DNA of 64,000 nt from Verrucomicrobiia bacterium (GTDB lineage Bacteria; Verrucomicrobiota; Verrucomicrobiia; Verrucomicrobiales; Akkermansiaceae), in the NCBI GenBank assembly GCA_947462875.1, contig CANHQJ010000009.1, positions 1 to 64,000 on the forward strand, read 5' to 3'. Below are positions 1 through 8,067 of the stretch, one piece after another (the stretch's first letter is position 1; the number at the start of each line of letters is the position of its first letter). The notes beneath the pieces were generated by a model. The model worked only from the letters and a program-made list of their open reading frames with translations, ran no database searches and was not told the origin of the DNA. The translations under genes were made by a program, and so were the position numbers.

Positions 1-103
1 CGAAGTGGAACCACCCGGTCCCATTCCGAACCCGGAAGTGAAACGCTTCAGCGCCAATGGTAGTGAGACGATAGGTCTTGTGAGAGTAGGTCGTCGCCAG
101 GTA
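1..103 (+). rRNA. rrf: 5S ribosomal RNA, 3' portion (cut by window start)
   Basis: The first hundred bases carry the conserved 5S core: CCCATTCCGAACCCGGAAG at about 21-39, GCGCCAATGGTAGT in the middle and a GAGAGTAGG arm near 82-90, ending around the GTCGCCAGG closing strand. The 5' strand of the closing helix lies outside the window. 5S RNA is part of the large ribosomal subunit. The position directly before a strong terminator fits the end of an rRNA operon. The exact 3' end is estimated. Confidence 0.93.
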
Positions 104-107
104 TATG

Positions 108-142
108 CCCCGCATTCAGCAATGAATGCGGGGCTCTTTTTT
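108..142 (+). terminator. Rho-independent terminator of the rRNA operon
   Basis: An 11-bp perfect stem (CCCCGCATTCA with TGAATGCGGGG) closes a GCAA tetraloop and is followed by CTCTTTTTT. It lies about 5 bases after the 5S end, as expected for the end of an rRNA transcription unit. Confidence 0.93.
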
Positions 143-181
143 GTACGTGTGTTTTGTGGACCACGCTGCTACTAATCCCGC

Positions 182-520
182 GTGGACGATACGAAAGAAG
201 AACGAGATCACGGATTACAGCCCTTGGACCAGTTGATGACAGAGTGGGGCATGGGCAATCACGACCTGGTGGAAGCATCTCCGGAGCAACTCAATCACAA
301 GCAAGTGCAGAAGGCGCGCAAGGGGCGGCAATTGACACTGCATACCATGCAGAAAGTCACACGCGCTCTCAATATCGCGATTTGGAACTGTCTCAATAAG
401 GAGCAGAAAGAAGCGTATTTCGAGTACCTGCATCACTGGCTTTTCAATTACGCAAAAGGCTATGTGGCCGGGCGTGTGGATCCCAATGATGCCTTGAAGG
501 CAATCGTGAAAAACCGATGA
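182..520 (+). CDS. small conserved helical protein of unknown function
   Basis: A 112-residue protein starting at GTG. It is hydrophilic and helical. The segment around residues 14-60 (LDQLMTEWGMGNHDLVEAS followed by a KARKGRQLT stretch) could be a degenerate helix-turn-helix, but no family is recognised. A TACTAA hexamer at 170-175 ends 6 bases before the GTG, a spacing seen at other first genes here, which supports this start, although no good -35 is visible. The stop codon overlaps the next start (ATGA at 517), so the gene is probably the first member of a four-gene operon ending with ribD. A link to translation or tRNA modification is guilt by association only. Confidence 0.75.
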   Translation: MDDTKEERDHGLQPLDQLMTEWGMGNHDLVEASPEQLNHKQVQKARKGRQLTLHTMQKVTRALNIAIWNCLNKEQKEAYFEYLHHWLFNYAKGYVAGRVDPNDALKAIVKNR

Positions 521-1515
521 AGCCGGTGGTCATTGTCGGCCTTGGCCTGGCTGGTGCCTGCACTGCGTGGCATTTGTGGCATAGGGGCGTTGCGTTTCGC
601 ATCATCGATTCGGGGAAACGGGGCAGTTCGCATGTGGCGGCGGGATTGGTGCATCCGGTGACGGGAAAAAACTGCACGGTGGCCGAGGGATATGCGCTCC
701 ACAGGCGGGAGGCGGAAGCGTTCTATCAGCACTGTGAGACGCTGCTGCAACAGCAGGTGTGGCATCCGTTGGAAGTGGTGCGTCTGTTAGGCAACACCGA
801 ACGGAAAAAGTTGTTGCCGAAGTTCGAGACCGGACCGGCGGCGGAGTGGGTGATCGACATGGATTTGCATGAATCGGAGCAAGGCGATATCGCGATCACA
901 TTGCGCGGTGGCGCGCGCTTGGATGTGGCGGAGTTCTTGCGCCGCAGTCGTGCGTTTTTTGGCAAGCATGGTTTGGTAGAGGAACGTGAGTTTTCAGGCG
1001 TTTCAGGGGATGCGACAACCATCTTGTGCGAGGGGGCGCAGGGGTTGATGCGAGGGCATCCGGTTGCGTGGCAGCATCGCTGTGCCAAGGGCGAAATACT
1101 TACGGTTCACGCGCCATCGTGGCGTCAGAGCCGCATGATCACCGGGCGCGGATGGTTGGTGCCGGTGGGAAACGATTGTTATAAGGTTGGTGCGACGTAT
1201 GAATGGAACCAACTGGATGAAATACCTAGCGAAAAAGGACTGCGTCACATTGAGAGCATTGCGAGGCATCTCGGTGGCGCGCATTATACGATACTGTCGC
1301 ACGATGCGGGCATACGACCGATTTTGCGGAAAAGCCAACCGGTCGCGGGAATGATATCGCCGGATGTTTACGTTTTGAACGGATTGGGTTCCAAAGGCTC
1401 GCTCCATGCGCCGTGGGCGACGCGTGCGTTGGTTGAGCATTTGTTAGATGGCGCTGCCCTGCAATCGCACTTGAGCCTCGACCATTATTTTGCCAGCCTG
1501 CGCCATTCGTCATGA
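517..1515 (+). CDS. FAD-dependent oxidoreductase of the DAO family, MnmC-oxidase/glycine-oxidase-like
   Basis: A 332-residue flavoprotein. The N-terminal Rossmann motif VGLGLAGACTAWHL (residues about 7-20) binds the ADP part of FAD, followed by the IIDSG acidic strand end and SSHVAAGLVHPVTGK, a typical second FAD contact of the D-amino-acid-oxidase superfamily. Near the C terminus, VLNGLGSKGSLHAPWATRAL matches the final FAD-binding segment. The family oxidises secondary or primary amines, and the C-terminal half of MnmC uses this fold to convert cmnm5U to nm5U in tRNA. The gene overlaps the preceding one and the following MnmM/YtqB-like methyltransferase gene by 4 bases each. That context favours a tRNA wobble-uridine oxidase, but substrate cannot be read from sequence and a glycine-oxidase-like role remains possible. 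Confidence 0.82.
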   Translation: MKPVVIVGLGLAGACTAWHLWHRGVAFRIIDSGKRGSSHVAAGLVHPVTGKNCTVAEGYALHRREAEAFYQHCETLLQQQVWHPLEVVRLLGNTERKKLLPKFETGPAAEWVIDMDLHESEQGDIAITLRGGARLDVAEFLRRSRAFFGKHGLVEEREFSGVSGDATTILCEGAQGLMRGHPVAWQHRCAKGEILTVHAPSWRQSRMITGRGWLVPVGNDCYKVGATYEWNQLDEIPSEKGLRHIESIARHLGGAHYTILSHDAGIRPILRKSQPVAGMISPDVYVLNGLGSKGSLHAPWATRALVEHLLDGAALQSHLSLDHYFASLRHSS

Positions 1516-2093
1516 GTCCGTTTGCATTTCCACGACCCACCGCGCTGGCGCACACATGGCTGACGGCTCTGCTCCGTCCGGGCGATCACGCGGTGGATGC
1601 CACCCTGGGCAACGGTCATGACGCGTTGTTTTTGGCGCAGTGTGTGGGTGTCGAGGGAAAGGTCATCGGCTTTGACATCCAGGCCGAAGCACTGGGCGCA
1701 TCGTCCCGGTTGTTGGAAAGTCATGGCATTCCGCCGCATTGTTATGAATGGCACCAGCGTTCCCATGCGTTCATGGGGGAATGCGTGAAGCAGCCTGTGA
1801 AAGCCGTGATGTTCAATCTCGGCTATTTACCCGGAGCGGATCATGGGGTGATTACCGAGGCGGATGAAACGCTGGCCGCATTGCATGCTGCGGCGCGGAT
1901 CGTGCAGGAAGGCGGGATGATCACCATCGTCTGTTACCCCGGCCACCCCGGTGGCGATAGAGAAAAAAATGCGGTGTGCGAGTGGGCCGGTCGGCAAGGA
2001 GACGGGTGGCATGTGGTGCACTATGAGAAGCATGTCACCTTGCGCCCGGCACCGATGTTGGTGGCGTTGCAGAGAAAGGAGAAAGGGCGATGA
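1512..2093 (+). CDS. class I SAM-dependent methyltransferase, YtqB/MnmM-like (rRNA_methylase family)
   Basis: A 193-residue protein with the SAM-binding motif DATLGNGHDALFLA (about residues 29-42), the acidic end of strand 2 (VIGFDIQ) and the family signature MFNLGYLPGADHGVITE (about 104-120). The last is typical of the YtqB group, formerly called rRNA methylase. YtqB of Bacillus subtilis has been reported to methylate nm5s2U to mnm5s2U at the tRNA wobble position (MnmM). The start overlaps the DAO-type oxidoreductase stop by ATGA, and the stop overlaps ribD. Together with the upstream gene it could supply, as two proteins, the two activities of the fused enterobacterial MnmC. The family call is firm and the exact substrate is inferred. 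Confidence 0.86.
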   Translation: MSPFAFPRPTALAHTWLTALLRPGDHAVDATLGNGHDALFLAQCVGVEGKVIGFDIQAEALGASSRLLESHGIPPHCYEWHQRSHAFMGECVKQPVKAVMFNLGYLPGADHGVITEADETLAALHAAARIVQEGGMITIVCYPGHPGGDREKNAVCEWAGRQGDGWHVVHYEKHVTLRPAPMLVALQRKEKGR

Positions 2094-3127
2094 ATCACGA
2101 CGAATCATGGATGGCGCTGGCCTTGCAGGAGGCTCGCAAGGGGATTGGCAGAACCGCGCCCAACCCTCCGGTGGGGGCCGTGCTCGTAAAGGATGATGTT
2201 TTGTTAGGCTGTGGCTGGCATCAAAAGGCGGGCATGCCGCATGCGGAGCGTGAGGCGATGGCCGACTGTGTGGCCCGTCATGGAGCGGACGCGTTGCGCG
2301 GCGCTACGGCCTATGTTTCGTTAGAGCCGTGCTCAACCCATGGGCGCACACCGCCCTGCGTGCAAGGATTGATTGACGCGGGGATCAAGCGTGTCGTCTA
2401 TGCGTGCGAAGACCCGAATCCGCATCACGCGGGGAGGGCCGATGTGTTGTTGGAAGCGGCAGGGATCACGGTAGGCAAAGGTGTGATGCGGGATGAGGCG
2501 CAGAAAATCCTTCGTCCTTTTGCTAAAGTGCAGCGCACCGGTCTGCCATGGGTGGTGGCAAAAATCGCGATGAGCCTGGACGGTCGCATCACTCGTCCCG
2601 AAGGGGAGGGGCAATGGCTGACGGGTGAAGCCGCCAGAAAGGATGTGCAGTTGTTACGCGGTGAGGCGGACCTCATCATGACCAGTGGCGAGACCGTGCG
2701 CAGGGACTTGCCATCCTTGACGATTCGCGAACCGGATTTGCTGCAAGGGAGGGAGCAACCATGGCGTTTGGTGCTGACGAATCAGCCGGAATCCTTGCCG
2801 CCCGGGGCCCCGTTGTTTCTGGATGAAAACCGGCATCGGACTCTTGTGCGAGGAGGTGATCTGCAAATCATTCTGCGCGAGATGGTGGCGGATCATGGTG
2901 TTCTGTCGGTCATGGTGGAGGCGGGTGGCAGGCTCGTCGCGGAACTTGCGAAACAAAATTTGTTAGATGAATGTGTCATCTATCTCGCGCCGATGATCAC
3001 CGGCGGGCTGCCGGCGATGGCGGGCATAAGCGTGCTGGATTTGGCTATGGCCGAGGCAGAGTGGGCGCGCATCGGCGATGATGTTCGCGTGCGGGCCCGC
3101 GTGCTGACGGATCAGTCCGGCAGATGA
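2090..3127 (+). CDS. ribD: bifunctional riboflavin biosynthesis protein RibD (deaminase/reductase)
   Basis: A 345-residue enzyme for the second and third steps of riboflavin synthesis: deamination of 2,5-diamino-6-ribosylamino-4(3H)-pyrimidinone 5'-phosphate, then NADPH-dependent reduction of the ribosyl side chain. The N-terminal deaminase domain has zinc ligands H51 and E53 (HAERE), C81 and C90 (EPCSTHGRTPPC). The C-terminal reductase domain, from about residue 145, begins VAKIAMSLDGRI and contains the LRGEADLIMTSGETVRRD segment. Length is close to the usual 350-380. The start is fixed by a 4-base overlap with the upstream methyltransferase gene. No FMN riboswitch is visible. Its last 16 bases overlap the 3' end of the convergent pseudokinase gene. 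The FAD product of the pathway would serve the flavoprotein encoded upstream. Confidence 0.96.
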   Translation: MNHDESWMALALQEARKGIGRTAPNPPVGAVLVKDDVLLGCGWHQKAGMPHAEREAMADCVARHGADALRGATAYVSLEPCSTHGRTPPCVQGLIDAGIKRVVYACEDPNPHHAGRADVLLEAAGITVGKGVMRDEAQKILRPFAKVQRTGLPWVVAKIAMSLDGRITRPEGEGQWLTGEAARKDVQLLRGEADLIMTSGETVRRDLPSLTIREPDLLQGREQPWRLVLTNQPESLPPGAPLFLDENRHRTLVRGGDLQIILREMVADHGVLSVMVEAGGRLVAELAKQNLLDECVIYLAPMITGGLPAMAGISVLDLAMAEAEWARIGDDVRVRARVLTDQSGR

Positions 3128-4593
3128 TCGTAGGCGATACGGAAACCGAGGTCGTCACGACGGAGGTTGCGATCGTTTGTCCACTCGCGTGCTTGCGAAC
3201 CGTTGGCAGTTTTGGCGAACGATGCGCCGATGATCACCCATTGACGGGCACCGAGAGGATTGGATGGATCGCTCGCAGGTTTGCGCGTCCACTCGCTGAC
3301 TCCGCCCGCCATGCCGAAAATTCCCGCTCCATTTTTATCGAGTGACTTGACGTCCGCCCAGCCGCCCGGTTTCAAGGCGAGCGGGTCCTGCGTTTGCAGG
3401 CGCATTGCGGCGAACCACTCTTCCTGGCTGGGGAGGCGGGCGCGTTTCCATTCACAGTAGGCATGGGCATCCCACCAATCGACTCCAAAAACCGGGCAGT
3501 TCAGCGATAGCGGCCGGTTTTTCCAGGTTTGACCTTTTTCCGCTGCGGCGAGGATGGCGCTCCAATTCTCGGTTTCATGCGAGACTTTGGTGGGTGGTTG
3601 AGATTCGTGGTCGTAAATTTTCCGCTGTTCATCATCGAGTACTTTCAGCGAATCGAGAAATTCGCGGTATTCACCAATCGTCACCTCATGGGCAGACATC
3701 CAGAATTTTCTGATTTTGTTCGAGTTACCATCGGGATCAGGGTACTGGCCTTCGGGAATGAGGATGGGCTCATCCAGTGTGAGGTGTGGTTGGGGCTTGG
3801 TGCGTTTGCCCTGCGAGAGAATCAAGACCAAAAGAACGACCACGGCGGCAGCGGCGATGCCTATGATCCAAGGCAAAGGATTGCTTTTTTTCACAACCGT
3901 TAGTTTGGGATGGGTTGTGGACTGCATCGGCACCACGGGAGTGGCCAGTTGCTGCTCGATCTGATCGGCATAATGCCGGATTTCCTTCCACGGCAACACA
4001 TGCTCCGGATCCTTGCCGGTCATCCAATGGAGCAAGGTTTGCAATCGAGTGTAGCCGGGGGCTCCGGGTTCTAACAAAGGAAGCAAAGTGGACCCCAGTT
4101 CCGCCATGTCGATCGCGGATGAGTTTTCACTGCGCGTTCCTGATTTTGCCAGATTCGAGAGGCGCAGCACATTCTGTTCGTTGAGATAAATGTGGGAGGG
4201 CCTGAGCACATCGGTGGCCGTGCCGCGTTCTTCCAGGTGCATGCTGGCTTCCGCCACGCGTTTGATGATATGGGCCAACTGTGCGGGCTTGAGTGTGATT
4301 CCGTTTGCCATCATGGCGGAGAGGCTTTCGCCCGGCAACCATTCGCGGGTAAAAAGGCAGTGATCACCGTCATTGATGGCCTCATAGACAGAAGCGATGA
4401 GGGGATGATCGACGCTGGCTTTGGCGCGCACGGAGGCGATGAATTCATCACGATGATCCGAGTTCAGATCGCGCAGTTGTTCCAGCACGACGTTGCGCCG
4501 AACCGACACCTGTTCGGCGAGCCAGATGCTCGTGTGTTCGTTCTCGCCGAGAAGTTTGCTGAGCTTGTAGTCGTTAGGTGGGAAAAAGGGCAT
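3112..4593 (-). CDS. pseudokinase - transmembrane - formylglycine-generating-enzyme-like (SUMF1) protein
   Basis: A 493-residue protein with three parts. Residues about 9-215 follow the Ser/Thr kinase fold but the catalytic residues are missing: the HRDLKPSN loop reads TDVLRPSH (127-134), the DFG region reads LSNLAK (145-150) and the VAIK lysine region reads VVLEQL. It should therefore bind or sense rather than phosphorylate. A single membrane helix (about 240-260, IIGIAAAAVVVLLVLIL) follows. Residues about 278-490 are a SUMF1/FGE domain with EVTIGEYREFLDSL, GVDWWDAHAYCEWKRARLPS, GMAGGVSEW and LGFRIAYD. The DUF323/FGE fold is often non-catalytic in PVC bacteria. The 3' end overlaps ribD tail to tail. 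The upstream neighbour is 74 bases away on the same strand. Confidence 0.85.
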   Translation of the reverse strand: MPFFPPNDYKLSKLLGENEHTSIWLAEQVSVRRNVVLEQLRDLNSDHRDEFIASVRAKASVDHPLIASVYEAINDGDHCLFTREWLPGESLSAMMANGITLKPAQLAHIIKRVAEASMHLEERGTATDVLRPSHIYLNEQNVLRLSNLAKSGTRSENSSAIDMAELGSTLLPLLEPGAPGYTRLQTLLHWMTGKDPEHVLPWKEIRHYADQIEQQLATPVVPMQSTTHPKLTVVKKSNPLPWIIGIAAAAVVVLLVLILSQGKRTKPQPHLTLDEPILIPEGQYPDPDGNSNKIRKFWMSAHEVTIGEYREFLDSLKVLDDEQRKIYDHESQPPTKVSHETENWSAILAAAEKGQTWKNRPLSLNCPVFGVDWWDAHAYCEWKRARLPSQEEWFAAMRLQTQDPLALKPGGWADVKSLDKNGAGIFGMAGGVSEWTRKPASDPSNPLGARQWVIIGASFAKTANGSQAREWTNDRNLRRDDLGFRIAYDHLPD

Positions 4594-4667
4594 GTGTTCT
4601 TGCCGCCAATGCTGCAGGAAAAGTCACGGCACGGGAAGAGCAAAATGCGTACAATCGAATCTTCGCA

Positions 4668-6299
4668 TCAGAGTTGGTGATGAGCTCCGCCCAGGATGCT
4701 GTGGGCCATAAAACCATGATTGGCCAGAATGCGCGCGGCGAAATAACTGGTTTTGCCCATTTGGCAAATCGTATACACGGGTTGGCTGCGATCGAGTTCA
4801 TCGAGGCGGTTTCGCAGTTGCATGAGCGGGATGTTGATCGCTCCGGGCACGGGTTGACTCGCCGCGGTCGCGGCCGGGCGCACATCGACGATTTGGGCGC
4901 CTGCCTCGGCGATGCCGGGGATGGGAAGCAGGAATCCATCGCGGATATTGCAGGCCGCGAATCCGGCGATATTGATCACATCCTTCGCGCTGCCGAAGGG
5001 CGGTGCGTAGGCCAGTTCCAGATGCGCCAGATCGCTGATGGTGAGATTTCCGCGTATGGCCGTGGCGATGACGTCGAGCCGTTTATCGACTCCGTCCTTG
5101 CCCACTGCCTGCGCTCCCAGGATGCGACCGTCCTCGGGATTCCACAGCAACTTGAGAGTGACCGTTTCCGCACCCGGGTAATAGCTGGCGTGGGACGCGG
5201 CGTTGACCGTAACGGTTTGATAGGGACGCCCGGCTTGCTGGAGGCGTTTTTCACTCCATCCGGTAATGCCCGCACTGGTGTCAAACACGCGCACGATCGC
5301 CGTGCCGATGCTGCCGGGATAGGGCAAAGCGCGTTCCCCCATGAAAATATGATCGGCGGCAGTTCTGCCTTGCCGATTGGCGGGACCGGCGAGGGCGATC
5401 GCGACCGGCACGTCAAAAATCGGATCGAAAGTCTCGCAGGCATCGCCCACTGCGTAAATAGCCGGATCGCTGGTTTGTTGCCAGGCATTCGTGACGATGT
5501 GACCACGAGTTCCGAGTGCGAGACCGGCGTTTTTCGCCAAGGCGTTTTCCGGGGTGACGCCGATGGAGAGAATCACGAGATCGGCGGCGAGTTTTTGTCC
5601 GGATTGCAGGACGGCGTTCAGCGATGCGTTTTCTGTTTCGAAGCCGGCAATGCCATCATTGATAATGAGACGGACGCCGTGCTTTTCAAGTGCTTTCTCC
5701 AGCGGGCGCACCATCGGTTGATCCAGCAAAGGGAGCACTTGCGGATTGCGCTCGATCAGAGTGACGGACTTGCCCAAGTGAATCAGTTGCTCGGCCATTT
5801 CCAGACCGATGAAGCCGGCGCCGATCACGAGAACCTGATGGGCTTGTTCCGCAGCGGCTTTGATGCGATCCGTATCCTGCAAATTCCGCAAGGTCATGAT
5901 GCGTTCATCGTCAATGCCGGGCATGGCAGGCACGAGAGGCCTTGCGCCGGGTGAGAGAATCAATTGATCGTAGGCGAGAGTATCGTCCGTGCCGCTGGTC
6001 ACATCTCGCACCTGGATGGTCTTGTTGACGCGGTCGATGGCAATGGCCTCGGTGAGGGTGCGGACATCGAGATTGAGCAAATCGCGCAGACTTTGGGGCG
6101 TCTGCACGTTCAGCTCGGCGCGATCGCTGATCTCGCCGCCGATGTGATAAGGGAGACCGCAATTCGCAAACGAAACATCCGGTCCGCGTTCCAGCAGAAT
6201 GATGTGGGCGTTTTCGCTGTGGCGACGGGCGCGGGCGGCGGCGGAGGCACCACCAGCGACGCCGCCGACGATGATGATGGTGTGTGTGGACTGATTCAT
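4668..6299 (-). CDS. CoA-disulfide reductase with C-terminal rhodanese domain (CoADR-RHD)
   Basis: A 543-residue flavin disulfide reductase. It has the N-terminal FAD motif VGGVAGGASAAARARR (11-26), the single redox cysteine C47 in SFANCGLPYHIGG, the NAD(P)-binding motif VIGAGFIGLEMAE (about 158-170), the second FAD motif IYAVGDACE (about 291-299) and the dimerisation domain. After about residue 455 a rhodanese domain follows, with active cysteine C512 in CQMGKTSY. Such fusions reduce CoA disulfide, CoA persulfide or polysulfide, with the rhodanese delivering sulfane sulfur. The gene starts 3 bases after the ArsR-family gene, so both form one operon read from the promoter at 6630-6651. Protection against thiol, persulfide or metalloid stress is the likely role. 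Confidence 0.92.
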   Translation of the reverse strand: MNQSTHTIIIVGGVAGGASAAARARRHSENAHIILLERGPDVSFANCGLPYHIGGEISDRAELNVQTPQSLRDLLNLDVRTLTEAIAIDRVNKTIQVRDVTSGTDDTLAYDQLILSPGARPLVPAMPGIDDERIMTLRNLQDTDRIKAAAEQAHQVLVIGAGFIGLEMAEQLIHLGKSVTLIERNPQVLPLLDQPMVRPLEKALEKHGVRLIINDGIAGFETENASLNAVLQSGQKLAADLVILSIGVTPENALAKNAGLALGTRGHIVTNAWQQTSDPAIYAVGDACETFDPIFDVPVAIALAGPANRQGRTAADHIFMGERALPYPGSIGTAIVRVFDTSAGITGWSEKRLQQAGRPYQTVTVNAASHASYYPGAETVTLKLLWNPEDGRILGAQAVGKDGVDKRLDVIATAIRGNLTISDLAHLELAYAPPFGSAKDVINIAGFAACNIRDGFLLPIPGIAEAGAQIVDVRPAATAASQPVPGAINIPLMQLRNRLDELDRSQPVYTICQMGKTSYFAARILANHGFMAHSILGGAHHQL

Positions 6300-6302
6300 G
6301 AC

Positions 6303-6617
6303 TTAGAGGGAATTCGGTTTGAGGGTTTGGGAAAAGGCTTCACAAAAACGCTGGATTTGTGCGGTTTCGAGCGAATAGAGATTTTCACTGCCGCGTTGCT
6401 GTTCCGAGAGTAAGCCCGCCTCCTTCAGCGTCGCCAGATGGCGGGATACGGATGGCTGGGAGAGAGGAATATGAGCGACGATGTCTCCGCAAGCACAGGG
6501 ACCGCGGCCGTGAAGAAATGTCAAAATTTCGATTCGCGCCGGATGCGATAAGGCCTTCGCGAACTCCGACAGCGTCACGGTCTTTTCGCTGAACAAATTG
6601 ATTTTCGCGTAAGGCAT
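6303..6617 (-). CDS. ArsR-family winged-helix repressor with a Cys-x-Cys sensor motif
   Basis: A 104-residue winged-helix regulator. LSHPARIEILTFL (about 23-35) opens the DNA-binding domain and LSQPSVSRHLATLKEAGLL (about 54-72) is the recognition helix. C41 and C43 (GPCACGDIV) align with the CVC of the alpha-3 sensor site in ArsR (ELCVCDL), so the protein should sense arsenite, antimonite or another thiol-reactive signal and release DNA. It is the first gene of an operon with CoADR-RHD. A 6+6-bp inverted repeat lies between its -35 element and the ATG (6630-6644), consistent with autorepression. The sensor assignment comes from motif alignment. Persulfide sensing is also possible given the partner enzyme. 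Confidence 0.9.
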   Translation of the reverse strand: MPYAKINLFSEKTVTLSEFAKALSHPARIEILTFLHGRGPCACGDIVAHIPLSQPSVSRHLATLKEAGLLSEQQRGSENLYSLETAQIQRFCEAFSQTLKPNSL

Positions 6618-6629
6618 ATTTGTAATTTG

Positions 6630-6651
6630 AAATATAGAATATTTAAGTCAA
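6630..6651 (-). promoter_or_regulatory. arsR-cdr promoter with inverted-repeat operator
   Basis: On the minus strand a -35-like TTGACT (6651-6646) is followed by the inverted repeat AAATAT-TCT-ATATTT (6644-6630), the only strongly AT-rich stretch nearby. The repeat lies inside the expected -35/-10 spacer and is a good ArsR operator candidate. The -10 is weak (CAAATT or AAATTA), 5-6 bases before the ATG. Confidence 0.55.
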
Positions 6652-6826
6652 GAAAAAAAGGGAAGAAAATGATACCAGGCGGTCAGCGCAAAAGAGAACG
6701 GGTAGAAGCTAAGATTTGCTCTGTGAGTCAAGGGTTCTGACCAACTCTGGCATTGCCAGCAGGGAATGACTGCGGTAGCGTGATGGGGTCCTGCGGGTCC
6801 CACAGCGGATTTTTTTTTCAGATTGC

Positions 6827-7492
6827 ATGAATAAATTGTACCACATCTCGTCATACTTCATGCAGGGACCTATGCACGTGGAGCCGCCGTTTGGCGGGGA
6901 CGGTGCGGAGGAGACTGCCGATGCCGTTCTCGTCAGCCGATCCCAATCGGGCGACATGAAGGCGTATGACCAACTGGTGCTTCGCCACCGCAACCGCATT
7001 TTTGCCATGATCCGCAATATGACACACCATGAGGCCGACGCTTGGGATTTGACCCAGGACGTCTTCATCAAGGCGTGGAACGCACTCGGTAACTTCGAGG
7101 CCAAGGCGAAGTTCACCACGTGGCTCTATCGCATCGCCCACAATGTGGTCTATGACTGGAATCGCCGGAAAAAGCACGACGTGGTGGGAGAGCTGCACGA
7201 TGAGACACTGGAAAACGAACGCATCGATCCCGCGGCAATTGCCATTCCCCACGTGGGCGACAGTCCCGATCAGAAAATGGCCATGGGGGAGCTGAAGAAA
7301 AAAATCGAAGCCGCGCTGGCAAAAATTTCGCCTGAACATCGGGAGATCGTGATCCTCAAGGATGTGCAGGGTTTAGCTTACAAGGAAATCGCCGACGTAA
7401 TGGGGTGCACGATCGGCACGGTGATGAGCCGGTTGTTTTACGCCCGCCAGAAACTACAAACACTTCTGAGAGATGAATATGAATCCCGATAA
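6827..7492 (+). CDS. ECF RNA polymerase sigma factor (RpoE-like)
   Basis: A sigma-70 family factor of up to 221 residues. Region 2 (about 38-105) has DQLVLRHRNRIFAMIRNMT, DLTQDVFIKAWNALGNFE and FTTWLYRIAHNVVYDWNRRK. Region 4 (about 150-215) has SPEHREIVILKDVQGLAYKE and MGCTIGTVMSRLFYARQKL. Three ATG codons (6827, 6860, 6872) could start it, and conserved sequence begins only after residue 30. The next gene, a likely anti-sigma factor, overlaps its 3' end by 20 bases, the usual arrangement for an ECF/anti-sigma pair. It probably controls this operon and other envelope genes, but no target promoter consensus can be deduced from one locus. Confidence 0.93.
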   Translation: MNKLYHISSYFMQGPMHVEPPFGGDGAEETADAVLVSRSQSGDMKAYDQLVLRHRNRIFAMIRNMTHHEADAWDLTQDVFIKAWNALGNFEAKAKFTTWLYRIAHNVVYDWNRRKKHDVVGELHDETLENERIDPAAIAIPHVGDSPDQKMAMGELKKKIEAALAKISPEHREIVILKDVQGLAYKEIADVMGCTIGTVMSRLFYARQKLQTLLRDEYESR

Positions 7493-8048
7493 TCAAACCT
7501 TGATGCTGTGGCTGGAAGATGAGCTGCCGGAAGATCTGAAACAGCAAATCGATGCCTGGGCCTCTGATCAGCCGCTGTGGCTGGAGAAACGTGAATCCGC
7601 ACGCCTATGGCGCGGTCAGCTCAGCCAGGCGATGGCAGAGCAGGAACTTCCCTACGGCGATTTTTTCCAATCGCAACTCATGCGCACGATCGAGCAAGGT
7701 CGTGCGGCGTCTCAGCGTGATGTGCCAGCCGCCGTTCGCGTTTCACCTTGGCGAAAATTCTGGCTTCCCGCGAGTGTCGCCGCTGCGATGGTTCTTGGTT
7801 TTATCGGGGGAACACAGTGGCAAGAGAAACCTCATCGCGCGAAAACGTTGGTGACTTACACGCCTGAAGAAGGAGTTAAAGCCGAATTTTTCGAGACCAG
7901 TCCGGCCGAGGGCACTGTCATTGTGCTCAATGGCATGGCTGCACTGCCCGACTCTTTCGTCAGCACGGAAACCACGTCGCATGAGCCACAGCATCTGAAC
8001 GAGCCGATCGAGCAGAAAAAAGAAACCGCGACCCTTGTGGCTCCCTAA
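7473..8048 (+). CDS. putative anti-sigma factor, single-pass membrane protein
   Basis: A 191-residue protein: an acidic cytoplasmic N-terminal part (LMLWLEDELPEDLKQQIDAW, residues about 10-29) resembling an anti-sigma zinc-finger-like domain but without the His-Cys-Cys motif, one membrane helix at about 93-110 (FWLPASVAAAMVLGFIGG), and a periplasmic tail that looks low in structure. It overlaps the sigma gene by 20 bases. Two in-frame ATG codons (7473, 7479) follow a GAGAG sequence at 7468-7472, which is better spaced for the second. The anti-sigma role is inferred from topology and neighbourhood. The last segment is rich in Thr, Glu and Pro. Confidence 0.72.
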   Translation: MNMNPDNQTLMLWLEDELPEDLKQQIDAWASDQPLWLEKRESARLWRGQLSQAMAEQELPYGDFFQSQLMRTIEQGRAASQRDVPAAVRVSPWRKFWLPASVAAAMVLGFIGGTQWQEKPHRAKTLVTYTPEEGVKAEFFETSPAEGTVIVLNGMAALPDSFVSTETTSHEPQHLNEPIEQKKETATLVAP

Positions 8049-8067
8049 TCGATTTACTTCGTTTGGA

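Noticed and set aside
1960-2090. FMN riboswitch before ribD
   Set aside because: ribD overlaps the upstream gene by 4 bases, and no conserved RFN elements are visible there or before the first gene of the operon.
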